Shown here piece by piece: positions 8,295 through 17,076 of a stretch of DNA of 64,000 bases (the stretch's first letter is position 1; each line of letters begins with the position of its first letter). The notes beneath the pieces are model-generated. The model saw only the letters and a list, made by a program, of their open reading frames with translations, was not told the DNA's origin and ran no database searches. Source of the stretch: Fulvivirga maritima (lineage in GTDB: Bacteria > Bacteroidota > Bacteroidia > Cytophagales > Cyclobacteriaceae); NCBI RefSeq assembly GCF_021389955.1, contig NZ_CP089980.1, forward strand, positions 1,425,501 to 1,489,500. The letters are read 5' to 3'. The translations under genes and the position numbers were made by a program.

Positions 8295-8648
8295 TTACAG
8301 CTTTTCTTTGATTCTAGCTGCTTTACCTTGTCTTCCTCTCAAGTAGTAAAGTCTTGCTCTTCTTACTTTACCTTTTCTTACTACTTCAATTTTCTCAACA
8401 CTTGGAGAAAGAATTGGGAATATTCTTTCAATACCAATTCCATTAGAAACTTTTCTTACAGTAAAAGTCTCCCCATTAGAATTAGGGTGTCTTCTTTGGA
8501 TTACTGTACCTTGAAACTGCTGGATTCTCTCCTTGTTACCCTCAGTAATTTTTACGTGTACATTTACTGTATCACCGGCTTTGAAAGAAGGAAATGAATT
8601 TCTTCTCTCGCTGTATTCAGCCTCGATTGATTTGATAATATCATTCAT
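8295..8648 (-). CDS. rplS: 50S ribosomal protein L19
   Basis: Ribosomal protein bL19, at the 30S-50S interface near the A-site-facing bridge. It is 117 residues, the usual length. Family segments seen are [55 protein letters not shown] and a basic C-terminus [20 protein letters not shown]. It is the last gene of the classical rpsP-rimM-trmD-rplS cluster, but a histidine kinase gene lies between trmD and rplS. A 164-base gap with its own -7 box precedes it, so it can probably be transcribed independently of the kinase gene. Confidence 0.97.
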   Translation of the reverse strand: MNDIIKSIEAEYSERRNSFPSFKAGDTVNVHVKITEGNKERIQQFQGTVIQRRHPNSNGETFTVRKVSNGIGIERIFPILSPSVEKIEVVRKGKVRRARLYYLRGRQGKAARIKEKL

Positions 8649-8688
8649 GATCTATATCTCTAAAAAGTCTCAATTCTAAAACGGAGTG

Positions 8689-8696
8689 CAAATATA
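8689..8696 (-). promoter_or_regulatory. Predicted -7 box of rplS
   Basis: TATATTTG on the minus strand, a full match to TAnnTTTG, 40 bases upstream of the rplS ATG and downstream of the kinase stop codon. No convincing -33 element. Confidence 0.45.
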
Positions 8697-8789
8697 AAAT
8701 AATTTTTAGAATATACTACCATATAAGTATAAATTAAATATTCACACCGCTTTACAACTCGTGTTTTATAAAATTTTATTTTATTCAGA

Positions 8790-8811
8790 GCATTTTAAAC
8801 TTCTAAAATGC
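8790..8811 (-). terminator. Weak hairpin after the histidine kinase gene
   Basis: An 8-bp A/T-rich inverted repeat (GCATTTTA with TAAAATGC) around 6 bases, directly after the kinase stop codon. It lacks an uninterrupted T run, so termination would be partial at best. Confidence 0.35.
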
Positions 8812-8812
8812 C

Positions 8813-9643
8813 CTATTTTAATTTAAATGGAAGTTTTATAGTAACAGTACTTCCCAGGTTAACCTTACTCTCAATACTGATTTCCCCTTTTAACTTGGTA
8901 ATGATCTGGTTAGAAATATATAAACCTAACCCCGGCCCTTTAGACAGAGTAGCTCCTCTAAAAAACATCTCAAAGGCTTTCGTTTTTATTTCATCACTCA
9001 TACCTATACCATTATCTACTACAGAAACCAGCAAATGATCAGCTGATGAAGTAACATATATCCTTATATAAGATTCTGCACTTCGGTTTCTAAAATGCAC
9101 TGCATTAGAAATCACCTGAAAGAAAACCAATTTCAACCTCTCTTTATCACTCACCAAGGGCTCATGCGTAGTGGGCTTGGGCAATGAAATATTTACATCA
9201 CTTACACCATCAATAAACCTAAGGCTGTGAAAGGCATCATGAATTAATTCATGAATATTTACCGACTCCCAATGAATATTGTCAAGCAAATTCCAGGAGT
9301 ACTTGGTAAGTAGAAATAACACTTTCTCCATTTCAAGAGAAGTATGCCTAGCCAGCTCTGCATAAGAATTAATTTCTTCAGAATCAGAAACTTGTGTTAT
9401 AAGATTCATAAGCCCCCTCAGTGTAGTTATGGGAGATTTAAGGTCATGCGAAGTGCGATATATTATCTGATCAAGTTCCTTATTGCGGCTTTTCAGCTCA
9501 GCTAAAACTTTTTCTAGCTGCACATTTTTACTTACCACATTTTCTATAGCGGCAGTAAGCTCTTCGTGCTGGGCCTGCAGCTCTTCTTCCTTTTCAGATA
9601 GTTCTTTTCTTGCCCTTAACCATTTGTCCTTAAAATCCTCCAT
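8813..9643 (-). CDS. Soluble sensor-less histidine kinase inside the rpsP-rplS cluster
   Basis: 276 residues. An N-terminal coiled coil (about 8-62, Glu/Gln/Lys-rich) leads straight into the dimerisation domain with the phospho-acceptor His66 in IIYRTSHDLKSPITTLRGL. The ATPase domain has the N box with Asn180, the G1 box DNGIGM starting at Asp210, an F-box-like FEMFFRG and the G2 box GPGLGLYIS near 236. There is no membrane segment, PAS, GAF or receiver domain, so the input must come through partners or the coiled coil. No response regulator gene is near. The ATG lies 10 bases after the trmD stop, so it is probably co-transcribed with rpsP-rimM-trmD. The substrate is unknown. Confidence 0.9.
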   Translation of the reverse strand: MEDFKDKWLRARKELSEKEEELQAQHEELTAAIENVVSKNVQLEKVLAELKSRNKELDQIIYRTSHDLKSPITTLRGLMNLITQVSDSEEINSYAELARHTSLEMEKVLFLLTKYSWNLLDNIHWESVNIHELIHDAFHSLRFIDGVSDVNISLPKPTTHEPLVSDKERLKLVFFQVISNAVHFRNRSAESYIRIYVTSSADHLLVSVVDNGIGMSDEIKTKAFEMFFRGATLSKGPGLGLYISNQIITKLKGEISIESKVNLGSTVTIKLPFKLK

Positions 9644-9653
9644 AGAGATTACT

Positions 9654-10328
9654 TCAGGAAATTAAACCAGGTCGTCTCTTCTTGGTTCTTTCTACGGATT
9701 GCTCAAACCTCCAGTCCTCTATTTTCTTCTCATTACCCGATAATAAAACTTCAGGAACTTTCATTCCTTCAAAATCCGCTGGCCTGGTATAAACCGGCGG
9801 AGCCACAAGGTCATCTTGATAAGAATCTGTTAACGCGGATGTCTCATCAGAAAGCACACCAGGTAAAAGCCTTATAACTGCATCGCAAACCACTGCCGCA
9901 GCTAATTCGCCTCCTGAAAGCACATAATCTCCTATGCTTATCTCCCTGGTAATAAAATGCTCCCTGATTCTTTCATCAACTCCTTTATAATGACCACATA
10001 GTATGAGCAAATTACCTTTTAGTGAAAGTTCATTAGCCACCTTCTGACTAAACTGCTCACCATCAGGACTCATATATATAATCTCATCATAGTCAGTATC
10101 TTCCTGCAATTTTCTGAAACAATTCAGAATGGGCTCCATCATCATGACCATACCAGCTCCACCACCATAAGCATAATCATCTACCTTCAGATGCTTATCA
10201 GTAGAATACTCTCTCAGGTCATGTACATGCACACTTACCAGCCCTTTGTTCTGCGCCCTTTTAAGAATAGAATCTCCAAAAGGACTCTCTAACAAACGAG
10301 GCAAGCAAGTAATAATATCTATTCTCAT
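9654..10328 (-). CDS. trmD: tRNA (guanosine(37)-N1)-methyltransferase
   Basis: Methylates G37 next to the anticodon to prevent +1 frameshifting, using S-adenosylmethionine bound in a trefoil knot. It is 224 residues from the ATG at 10328; an in-frame TTG three codons upstream overlaps rimM and is less likely. Visible motifs are [29 protein letters not shown], the knot segment [16 protein letters not shown], and the C-terminal [12 protein letters not shown] and [16 protein letters not shown]. The gene starts one base after the rimM stop codon and is followed closely by the kinase gene. Confidence 0.97.
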   Translation of the reverse strand: MRIDIITCLPRLLESPFGDSILKRAQNKGLVSVHVHDLREYSTDKHLKVDDYAYGGGAGMVMMMEPILNCFRKLQEDTDYDEIIYMSPDGEQFSQKVANELSLKGNLLILCGHYKGVDERIREHFITREISIGDYVLSGGELAAAVVCDAVIRLLPGVLSDETSALTDSYQDDLVAPPVYTRPADFEGMKVPEVLLSGNEKKIEDWRFEQSVERTKKRRPGLIS

Positions 10329-10329
10329 A

Positions 10330-10854
10330 TTATTCAAGATAAATATCTAAAAGCCCCTCAGGCAAGCTAACATTTATTTTTTTTTCTTCATGATCTACTG
10401 ATGTTATAATTTCATCATTTATAGGCACCAATATTTCCTTTTGATTAAAATCCACTGCCAGCAGGTCCTGCTGTGGAGATGCATAAACATCTTTAGCCAC
10501 ACCAATACTGCCTTGGGCTTCATCTACCACCTCATAGCCTATTATTTCATGAAAATAAAATTGATTGCCGGTAAGTTGGGGCAAAACTGCCAGCGGCAAA
10601 AACAAGCTATTACCTGTCAACTCATCAGCCTGCTCTGCAGTATCCACATCTTCAAATTTAACTACGGCCTTATTACCTTTTAAGCTCAGGCTATCAATAA
10701 AAAAAGGAACCAGTTTTTTGTTGATCTCAACAAACACTGATTCCATTTCCTGATAATATTGGGGATCGTCTACATCTAATAAGATATTAACTTCTCCCTT
10801 TAAGCCGTGTTTTTTGATGACGTAACCGAGTTGGAAACACTCATCAATATTCAT
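10330..10854 (-). CDS. rimM: Ribosome maturation factor RimM
   Basis: A 30S assembly factor that binds uS19 and helps mature the 3' domain of 16S rRNA. It is 174 residues, standard length. The N-terminal beta-barrel starts [19 protein letters not shown]. The C-terminal PRC-barrel part contains [19 protein letters not shown] and [20 protein letters not shown]. It is located between rpsP (5-base gap) and trmD (1-base gap), the classical order. Confidence 0.95.
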   Translation of the reverse strand: MNIDECFQLGYVIKKHGLKGEVNILLDVDDPQYYQEMESVFVEINKKLVPFFIDSLSLKGNKAVVKFEDVDTAEQADELTGNSLFLPLAVLPQLTGNQFYFHEIIGYEVVDEAQGSIGVAKDVYASPQQDLLAVDFNQKEILVPINDEIITSVDHEEKKINVSLPEGLLDIYLE

Positions 10855-10859
10855 AGCTC

Positions 10860-11420
10860 TTACTCTTTATCCTCAGACTCTTCTTTTTGTTCTGCCTCAG
10901 GAGCCTCTTCTGCAGTAGCTTCACCTTCTGCTTCAGCTGTAGCTTCAGGAGCTTCTTCAGCAGGAGTGTTTTTTTGTTTCAAAGCTTCCGCTCTAGCTTC
11001 TTTCACTTTAGTTTCAGCATCTTTTCTTGCCTTAGCTGTAGCAGCTGCATCTTTGGCAATCTGATCTCTTCTTGTAGTGATTTTAGCTTCTTTTTCTTGT
11101 AACCAAGCATCAAATTTCTTATCTGCTTCTTCTTGGGTTATTGCTCCTTTATTAACACCTATTTGTAAGTGTTTTTTAAGCATAATTCCTCTGTAAGAAA
11201 GCATTGCTCTTACAGTATCGGTAGGCTGAGCACCTTTCATTACCCAATCAAACGCCTTATCCTCATTCAACTCTACAGTTGCAGGATCAGTGTTAGGATT
11301 GTACCTTCCGATTTTTTCAATGTAACGACCATCACGTGGTGCTCGGGCATCAGCTACGACTACATCGTACATTGCCCTCTTCTTGCGGCCTCTACGGGCC
11401 AATCTAATTTTTACTGCCAT
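10860..11420 (-). CDS. rpsP: 30S ribosomal protein S16 with long acidic C-terminal tail
   Basis: Ribosomal protein bS16. The conserved core (about residues 1-85) begins [20 protein letters not shown] and includes [20 protein letters not shown] and [13 protein letters not shown]. It is 186 residues against about 80-90 in most bacteria. The rest is a helical Lys/Ala/Glu stretch, then a low-complexity Ala/Glu/Pro tail ending in acidic residues. C-terminally extended S16 is common in Bacteroidota, and the tail is probably disordered. It is the first gene of the cluster, with a -7 box 55 bases upstream. Confidence 0.96.
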   Translation of the reverse strand: MAVKIRLARRGRKKRAMYDVVVADARAPRDGRYIEKIGRYNPNTDPATVELNEDKAFDWVMKGAQPTDTVRAMLSYRGIMLKKHLQIGVNKGAITQEEADKKFDAWLQEKEAKITTRRDQIAKDAAATAKARKDAETKVKEARAEALKQKNTPAEEAPEATAEAEGEATAEEAPEAEQKEESEDKE

Positions 11421-11474
11421 TTTGTTATATTAGTTTTTAAATATTGCGGAACACGTCCGGCATTTAAAAGACTG

Positions 11475-11482
11475 CAAAGATA
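11475..11482 (-). promoter_or_regulatory. Predicted -7 box of the rpsP cluster
   Basis: TATCTTTG on the minus strand, a full match to TAnnTTTG. It would give a leader of about 50 bases before rpsP, including a short C/G hairpin (CGGAcgtgtTCCG, within 11446-11460). No -33 TTTG at the usual distance. Confidence 0.45.
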
Positions 11483-11540
11483 ACTGTTTTTTTTATAAAT
11501 ACATTTTTTATACAAACATTTATCCCTTTTATTCCATTAT

Positions 11541-11635
11541 AAACCGTAAATTCAATAGTAACAAAACACACATATGCCAAAATAATGGCAATTGATTGAA
11601 AATCAGAGATATTTGCATATGCGTGTTTACGGTTT
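11541..11635 (+). other. Long interrupted stem-loop upstream of sucA
   Basis: The 272-base gap between divergent rpsP and sucA holds a two-part inverted repeat. AAACCGTAAA (11541-11550) pairs perfectly with 11626-11635, and CACACATATGC (11567-11577) pairs with GCATATGCGTG (11615-11625) with one mismatch. A 16-base bulge lies on the left arm only, and a 37-base loop contains a small gccA..Tggc hairpin. A T run follows on the plus strand, so as RNA it would look like a terminator. It abuts the predicted sucA promoter, so it could equally be a protein-binding palindrome in DNA. Function unknown. Confidence 0.5.
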
Positions 11636-11656
11636 TTTTATTAAAATCATGTTCTA

Positions 11657-11664
11657 TACCTTTG
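11657..11664 (+). promoter_or_regulatory. Predicted -7 box of the sucA operon
   Basis: TACCTTTG, a full match to TAnnTTTG, ending 28 bases before the sucA ATG. The T run after the upstream stem-loop lies where the -33 element is expected. Confidence 0.45.
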
Positions 11665-11692
11665 TTTCAGTAATAAAGAACACGTTTTACTC

Positions 11693-14413
11693 ATGGATAA
11701 ATATTCCTACATCTCAAATGCACACGGCCACTATCTGGACGAATTATATGAAGCATATAAAAATGATCCTGAATCAGTAGATGGCTCTTGGCAAAAGTTT
11801 TTTGAAGGGTTCGAGTTTTCTCAAACGAAATTTGGCGAAAACGGAGCAGCAGCAGGTGATGGCATTTCTTCTAAGGAAATGTATGTCAGAAATCTTATTC
11901 ACGCCTACCGGTCCAGGGCTCACCTAAAGTCTGACACCAACCCGGTGAGAAAGCGTAGAGATCATAATGTATCTCTTAACATAGAAGATTTTAATCTTAC
12001 TAAAGAAGACCTGAAAACGGAATTTGAAGTAGGTGATATTTTAGGTATAGGGAAAGCCACATTAGAAAAAATTATTTCCACTCTTGACAAAGTGTATTTA
12101 GGCAAAATAGGCTTTGAATACATGCATATAAGAGATTCAGAAATTCTGGAATGGTTTAAGAAGAAATGTGAGAAAGAAGCTATAGACACCACTCCTAATA
12201 GCGATACTAAGCAGAGGATCCTAAATAAATTAAATGAAGCAGTAGTTTTTGAAAACTTCTTGCACACTAAATTTTTAGGTCAGAAAAGATTCTCTCTTGA
12301 AGGTGGTGAAAATACAATACCTGCTCTGGATACTCTAATAAATACCGGAGCTGAGTTTGATGTGAAGGAAGTAGTAATAGGTATGGCTCACCGAGGTCGC
12401 CTAAATGTGCTGGCCAACATAATGGGTAAAACCTACGAAGAAATTTTCAGCGAATTTGAAGGCAACACCACTCCTGACCTTACCATGGGTGACGGTGACG
12501 TGAAATATCACTTAGGTTATGCCAGCCATTTAAAAACAACTTCTGGGAAAGATGTATATGTAAAACTTACTCCTAACCCATCTCACCTGGAAGCAGTAGA
12601 CCCTGTAGTACTGGGGTATACTCGCGGCCAAATAGATGATGAGTACGGCGGCGATTTGAAAAAAGGCATGTCTGTTTTAATACATGGTGATGCTGCTCTT
12701 GCCGGACAGGGAATAGTTTATGAGATCACTCAAATGTCTCAACTACCTGGTTACAGAACAGGGGGAACAATCCACTTTGTAATTAACAACCAGGTTGGTT
12801 TCACTACAGACTATGATGATGCCCGTTCTAGTATCTACTGTACTGACATAGCTAAAATAATAGATGCTCCGGTATTACACATTAATGGTGATGATCCGGA
12901 AGCGGTGGTATTTGCTTCAAAATTAGCGGTAGAATACAACCAGAAATTTGGTAAAGATATATTCATTGACCTTTTATGTTATAGAAGACACGGTCATAAT
13001 GAAAGTGATGAGCCTAAGTTTACTCAGCCAAAACTTTATAGTCTTATAGCTAAGCATCCTAATCCAAGAGAAATTTATGTGAAAACATTGATTGAAAGAG
13101 GAGATATTGATGGTAAGGCTGCCAAGAAATTAGACAAAGAGTTTAGAAACCTACTGCAGGACAGGCTTAATGAAGTAAAACAGAAACCGCTTTCATACAA
13201 ACCTCAAAAGGTAGAAGAAGAGTGGAAACAACTCTCTAAAGCTAAGCCCGCTGACTTTGAAAGTTCACCGGACACTAGCATAAGCAAAGAAGTAGTAGAT
13301 AAAGTAGCCAAGGCACTCACCTCTATTCCTAAAGGTTTTAAACCTCTAAAGCAAATTGAAAAATTACTCAAAGACAGAAAAACTAACTTCTTTGAGAAAA
13401 AGGAATTATCATGGGCTGATGCCGAATTACTAGCTTATGGTTCATTACTTACTGAAGGCAAACTGGTACGTATGTCTGGTCAGGATGTAAAAAGAGGAAC
13501 CTTCTCTCACAGGCATTCTTATATATTTGATGCGAACACTAATGAGCCGTATTGCAACCTTGACCATATAGAAGAAGGTCAGCAGAAATTTAAAATCTAC
13601 AACTCTTTATTATCAGAGTTTGCAGTATTAGGTTTCGAATATGGTTTTGCTATGGCTACACCAAATGCCTTAGTAATATGGGAAGCACAGTTTGGAGACT
13701 TTGCTAACGGGGCACAAGTAATGATTGACCAGTTTATAGTAAGTGCCGAATCTAAATGGCAACGCATGAACGGATTGGTAATGTTACTTCCTCATGGTTA
13801 TGAAGGTCAAGGGCCTGAGCACTCTAATGCCAGACCTGAAAGGTTCTTACAGCTAGCTGCAGAAGAAAACATGATCATTGCTAATTTGACTACTCCGGCT
13901 AACCTCTTCCACTTATTGAGAAGACAAGTTACCTGGAACTTCAGAAAGCCTTGCGTAGTGTTCTCTCCTAAATCATTATTGAGACACCCTAAAGTAGTAT
14001 CTCCATTAAATGATATTACTGACGGCAAATTCAAAGAAGTAATAGCAGACGATTATGTAGATGATAAATCTGTAAGAAAAGTGCTTCTATGTACAGGAAA
14101 AGTATATTTCGACTTACTTGAAGAGCAGGAGAAAAATGAAGTAAAAGATGTGGCTATAGTACGTGTAGAGCAGCTTTATCCTTTCCCTAAAAATCAAATT
14201 GACGAAATATTAAAGAAATATAAGAATCCTAAATTGGCTTGGGTACAAGAAGAGCCTGCCAATATGGGATATTGGTTCTTCATCCAGAGATTCATGGGTG
14301 ACTATGGTCTTGAGTTAGTTTCTCGTAAAGCGAGTGCTTCTCCAGCCATTGGTTACGCTAAAGTTCATAAAGATGAACAAGCCAGAATCGTAGAAAAATC
14401 ATTTGAAAAATAA
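11693..14413 (+). CDS. sucA: 2-oxoglutarate dehydrogenase E1 component
   Basis: Thiamine-diphosphate-dependent decarboxylase of the TCA cycle, forming succinyl groups on lipoyl-E2. It is 906 residues, the full family length. The N-terminal [20 protein letters not shown] and [16 protein letters not shown] is the E2-contact segment. Further on are [46 protein letters not shown] (TPP-binding region), [16 protein letters not shown] and the transketolase pyrimidine domain with GTFSHRHS and [12 protein letters not shown]. It leads an operon with sucB, two small envelope genes and lpdA. The ATG is clear and follows a -7 box. Confidence 0.97.
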   Translation: MDKYSYISNAHGHYLDELYEAYKNDPESVDGSWQKFFEGFEFSQTKFGENGAAAGDGISSKEMYVRNLIHAYRSRAHLKSDTNPVRKRRDHNVSLNIEDFNLTKEDLKTEFEVGDILGIGKATLEKIISTLDKVYLGKIGFEYMHIRDSEILEWFKKKCEKEAIDTTPNSDTKQRILNKLNEAVVFENFLHTKFLGQKRFSLEGGENTIPALDTLINTGAEFDVKEVVIGMAHRGRLNVLANIMGKTYEEIFSEFEGNTTPDLTMGDGDVKYHLGYASHLKTTSGKDVYVKLTPNPSHLEAVDPVVLGYTRGQIDDEYGGDLKKGMSVLIHGDAALAGQGIVYEITQMSQLPGYRTGGTIHFVINNQVGFTTDYDDARSSIYCTDIAKIIDAPVLHINGDDPEAVVFASKLAVEYNQKFGKDIFIDLLCYRRHGHNESDEPKFTQPKLYSLIAKHPNPREIYVKTLIERGDIDGKAAKKLDKEFRNLLQDRLNEVKQKPLSYKPQKVEEEWKQLSKAKPADFESSPDTSISKEVVDKVAKALTSIPKGFKPLKQIEKLLKDRKTNFFEKKELSWADAELLAYGSLLTEGKLVRMSGQDVKRGTFSHRHSYIFDANTNEPYCNLDHIEEGQQKFKIYNSLLSEFAVLGFEYGFAMATPNALVIWEAQFGDFANGAQVMIDQFIVSAESKWQRMNGLVMLLPHGYEGQGPEHSNARPERFLQLAAEENMIIANLTTPANLFHLLRRQVTWNFRKPCVVFSPKSLLRHPKVVSPLNDITDGKFKEVIADDYVDDKSVRKVLLCTGKVYFDLLEEQEKNEVKDVAIVRVEQLYPFPKNQIDEILKKYKNPKLAWVQEEPANMGYWFFIQRFMGDYGLELVSRKASASPAIGYAKVHKDEQARIVEKSFEK

Positions 14414-14430
14414 CATTAAAAAATAACCCC

Positions 14431-15978
14431 ATGAGTTTAGAGATAAAAATCCCTGAAGTAGGAGAATCTATTACTGAAGTTACCATTGGCTCCTGGTTAA
14501 AAAGCGATGGAGACTATGTAGAGCAAGACGAAATTATTGCAGAAATAGAAACTGATAAGGCTACTCAGGAATTTCCCGCAGAAGCCGCCGGTATATTAAA
14601 AATAAAAGTAGAAGAAGGTGAAACTGTAGAGGTAGGATCTGTAATTGCAGAAATCGACACTGAAGCAAAAAAAGATGGAGGTTCATCAGAAGCTCCTGAA
14701 GAAAAGCCTGCAGATTCAGCTCCTTCAGAATCATCAGAAGGTAAAAAAACAGGTGAGGTAAAAGAAATGAATGTTACCGAACTTGGAGAATCTATTACCG
14801 AAGTTACTTTAGCTTCTTGGTTAAAAGAAGATGGCGATTATGTGGAGATGGATGAAACCATTGCTGAAATAGAATCTGATAAAGCCACTTTTGAATTACC
14901 TGCTGAAGCAAATGGTATTTTAAAAATAGAAGCTCAGGAAGGCGATACGCTTGAAATAGGTGCCTTAATCTGTAAAATAGAGGTTATGGAAGGTGCACCT
15001 GCATCTGCCAGTAGCTCTTCTCAAAAGGAAACTGAAGCCAAGCCTGCAACTCAAGCTGCCAATGGCAACCAAACGTATGCTACAGGCCATGCTTCTCCTG
15101 CTGCAGCTAAAATATTAGCCGAAAAAGGCATAGATCCTAAAGATGTAAAAGGAACGGGTGTAGATGGCAGAATCACTAAAGAAGATGCCGAAGCAGCTCA
15201 AAAGTCCGCTAAGAAAGAGGCTCCTAAAGAGCAAAAAGCTAGTCAGGAAAGTGGCCCTAAATATGCAGGTGGCGTTTCTCGTGAAGAAAGAAAAGAGAAA
15301 ATGACCAACCTGAGAAAAACCATTGCAAAAAGGTTGGTTTCTGTGAAAAATGAAACTGCCATGCTTACCACTTTCAACGAAGTGGACATGAAACCTGTAA
15401 TGGATCTTAGAAAAAAATATAAAGATCAGTTTAAAGAAAAGTATGGTGTAGGCTTAGGCTTTATGTCATTCTTTACTAAAGCTTGTTGCCAGGCATTAAA
15501 AGAATGGCCTGCGGTAAATGCGGCTATTGATGGTAATGAAATTATTTACCATGATTACTGTGACGTATCTATCGCTGTTTCTACACCTAAAGGACTTGTA
15601 GTGCCTGTAGTAAGAAATGCTGAATCTATGGATTTCCAAGGTATAGAAAGCGAAATCATAAGACTGGCTGTAAAGGCCAGAGATGGTAAACTTTCTATTG
15701 ATGAGATGAGCGGTGGTACTTTCACTATCACTAATGGTGGAGTATTTGGCTCTATGATGTCTACTCCAATCATTAATGCACCTCAATCTGCCATTTTAGG
15801 AATGCACAACATAGTAGAAAGACCTGTGGCTATCAATGGCCAGGTAGAAATAAGACCTATGATGTACATAGCATTATCTTATGACCACAGAATAATTGAT
15901 GGTAGAGAGTCAGTTAGCTTCTTAGTAAGAGTAAAAGAGCTCTTAGAAGATCCTGCAAGATTAATGCTTGGAATATAA
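14431..15978 (+). CDS. sucB: Dihydrolipoyllysine succinyltransferase E2, two lipoyl domains
   Basis: Core of the 2-oxoglutarate dehydrogenase complex (also called odhB). It is 515 residues. Two lipoyl domains carry lipoylatable Lys43 ([11 protein letters not shown]) and Lys150 ([11 protein letters not shown]), each starting with a [18 protein letters not shown] strand and separated by an Ala/Glu/Ser/Pro linker. The E1/E3-binding domain lies around 222-255 ([19 protein letters not shown]). The catalytic domain runs from about 285 to the end, with [15 protein letters not shown] providing His486 and Asp490. One lipoyl domain is usual for E2o; two give a longer swinging arm. It is 17 bases downstream of sucA. 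Confidence 0.96.
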   Translation: MSLEIKIPEVGESITEVTIGSWLKSDGDYVEQDEIIAEIETDKATQEFPAEAAGILKIKVEEGETVEVGSVIAEIDTEAKKDGGSSEAPEEKPADSAPSESSEGKKTGEVKEMNVTELGESITEVTLASWLKEDGDYVEMDETIAEIESDKATFELPAEANGILKIEAQEGDTLEIGALICKIEVMEGAPASASSSSQKETEAKPATQAANGNQTYATGHASPAAAKILAEKGIDPKDVKGTGVDGRITKEDAEAAQKSAKKEAPKEQKASQESGPKYAGGVSREERKEKMTNLRKTIAKRLVSVKNETAMLTTFNEVDMKPVMDLRKKYKDQFKEKYGVGLGFMSFFTKACCQALKEWPAVNAAIDGNEIIYHDYCDVSIAVSTPKGLVVPVVRNAESMDFQGIESEIIRLAVKARDGKLSIDEMSGGTFTITNGGVFGSMMSTPIINAPQSAILGMHNIVERPVAINGQVEIRPMMYIALSYDHRIIDGRESVSFLVRVKELLEDPARLMLGI

Positions 15979-15988
15979 AGCATTGAAT

Positions 15989-16423
15989 ATGCCATGCTTT
16001 AATACTATAAGATTTAAAATGCCAGCCATGATTTGCTTGATATCCTTGCAAATCATGGGCTGCTTTAATGATGACGCTGCTTGTGATCCGTATTTTACGG
16101 AAGAACCAGAAGTACAATTACAGTTTCGGGATTCAACCCCTTACTCTGAAGTATACGGGGTGAAGCCTGGCTTTAGTGATCTTATAGAACCTGAAGATGG
16201 CATATATTATCTGCCGATTAACCTCAACTCTGAAGCGTCTACCTACGTTTTTAAATCTGGAAATACTCAAGACACACTACAGCTTCATTATACTCTTGAA
16301 ACTAAATATCTGTCAGAGGAGTGTGGCTTTGTGTTAGAGTTAAAGGATCTGCAAAACGGAGAACAAACAACATTCGATTCTGTATATGTAAGCTCCTATG
16401 AATATTATGTAGAAATAGAATGA
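15989..16423 (+). CDS. DUF6452-like lipoprotein between sucB and lpdA
   Basis: A small exported protein of about 144 residues. The ATG at 15989 gives two basic residues, a hydrophobic stretch (MPAMICLISLQIMG) and Cys25 in a lipobox-like position. An in-frame TTG at 15968 would overlap sucB and is less likely. The mature part is acidic with few motifs; a C-x(n)-C pattern (CDPYF near 33 and EECGF near 111) may form a disulfide. It resembles DUF6452, a Bacteroidota family of unknown function. The stop overlaps the next start (ATGA), so it is coupled to the DUF6048-like gene. Its place inside the OGDH operon is notable. Confidence 0.75.
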   Translation: MPCFNTIRFKMPAMICLISLQIMGCFNDDAACDPYFTEEPEVQLQFRDSTPYSEVYGVKPGFSDLIEPEDGIYYLPINLNSEASTYVFKSGNTQDTLQLHYTLETKYLSEECGFVLELKDLQNGEQTTFDSVYVSSYEYYVEIE

Positions 16424-17073
16424 AAAAAGCATCCATACTTTTACTTTTCCTAGCCATAGTAGGAAATACCTTAGCGCAAACAGAAGAGTCTCAAGAAAGA
16501 GATGCTATTTTTCTAAAGCTGGAACTATTCAAACAGGCCTTTGCTATTCAAAGAGGATATGTACTAGAACCAGAACTAGCCTGGCAACATGACCGGTTAA
16601 ATTTCAATTTCACATATGGGTACTCACAATACAAAAGATCGAGTTTATACAAAGAATTAGACTATCTCAATAAAGGAAATTACTACCAGCTAGGCCTACT
16701 TTACCAAATAGTAGCCTCTAAGCAATATTTCGGGCAAGGCCTTTTTGTAGGCGTGCAAATGAGCTATGCTGATTTTAAAGAAACTGGTAGTGTAACTTTT
16801 GATGGACCTTATTTTGGAGATTATACTTCCAATTTAGAGCAGAGCAATGAATTATATTCTTTGGTATACATGCTCAGCTTCAAAAAAATGCTCTCTGACC
16901 ACCTCATATTAGACCTTACTGGTAGAATATGTACAGTTTTAGATGATTATAACCAACCGCATTTTCCGGTATACATAGTACCTGGAAGTGGTGTAACCAA
17001 TATTTTTGAACGACCCGAAGAAAACAGTTTTATGACCGGAGGACTCTCCGTCAAACTCGGATATAAATTTTAA
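16420..17073 (+). CDS. DUF6048-like outer-membrane protein
   Basis: 217 residues with a clear signal peptide (ILLLFLAIVGNTLAQ, cut after about residue 19). The rest alternates polar and aromatic residues in short strands (LNFNFTYGYSQY, YYQLGLLYQIV, GLFVGVQMSYADF, LILDLTG) and ends in SVKLGYKF with a terminal Phe, the pattern of a small outer-membrane beta-barrel. It resembles DUF6048, a family that, as far as I recall, usually follows DUF6452 in Bacteroidota. Function unknown. It overlaps the lipoprotein gene by 4 bases and ends 3 bases before lpdA. Confidence 0.75.
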   Translation: MKKASILLLFLAIVGNTLAQTEESQERDAIFLKLELFKQAFAIQRGYVLEPELAWQHDRLNFNFTYGYSQYKRSSLYKELDYLNKGNYYQLGLLYQIVASKQYFGQGLFVGVQMSYADFKETGSVTFDGPYFGDYTSNLEQSNELYSLVYMLSFKKMLSDHLILDLTGRICTVLDDYNQPHFPVYIVPGSGVTNIFERPEENSFMTGGLSVKLGYKF

Positions 17074-17076
17074 ATT

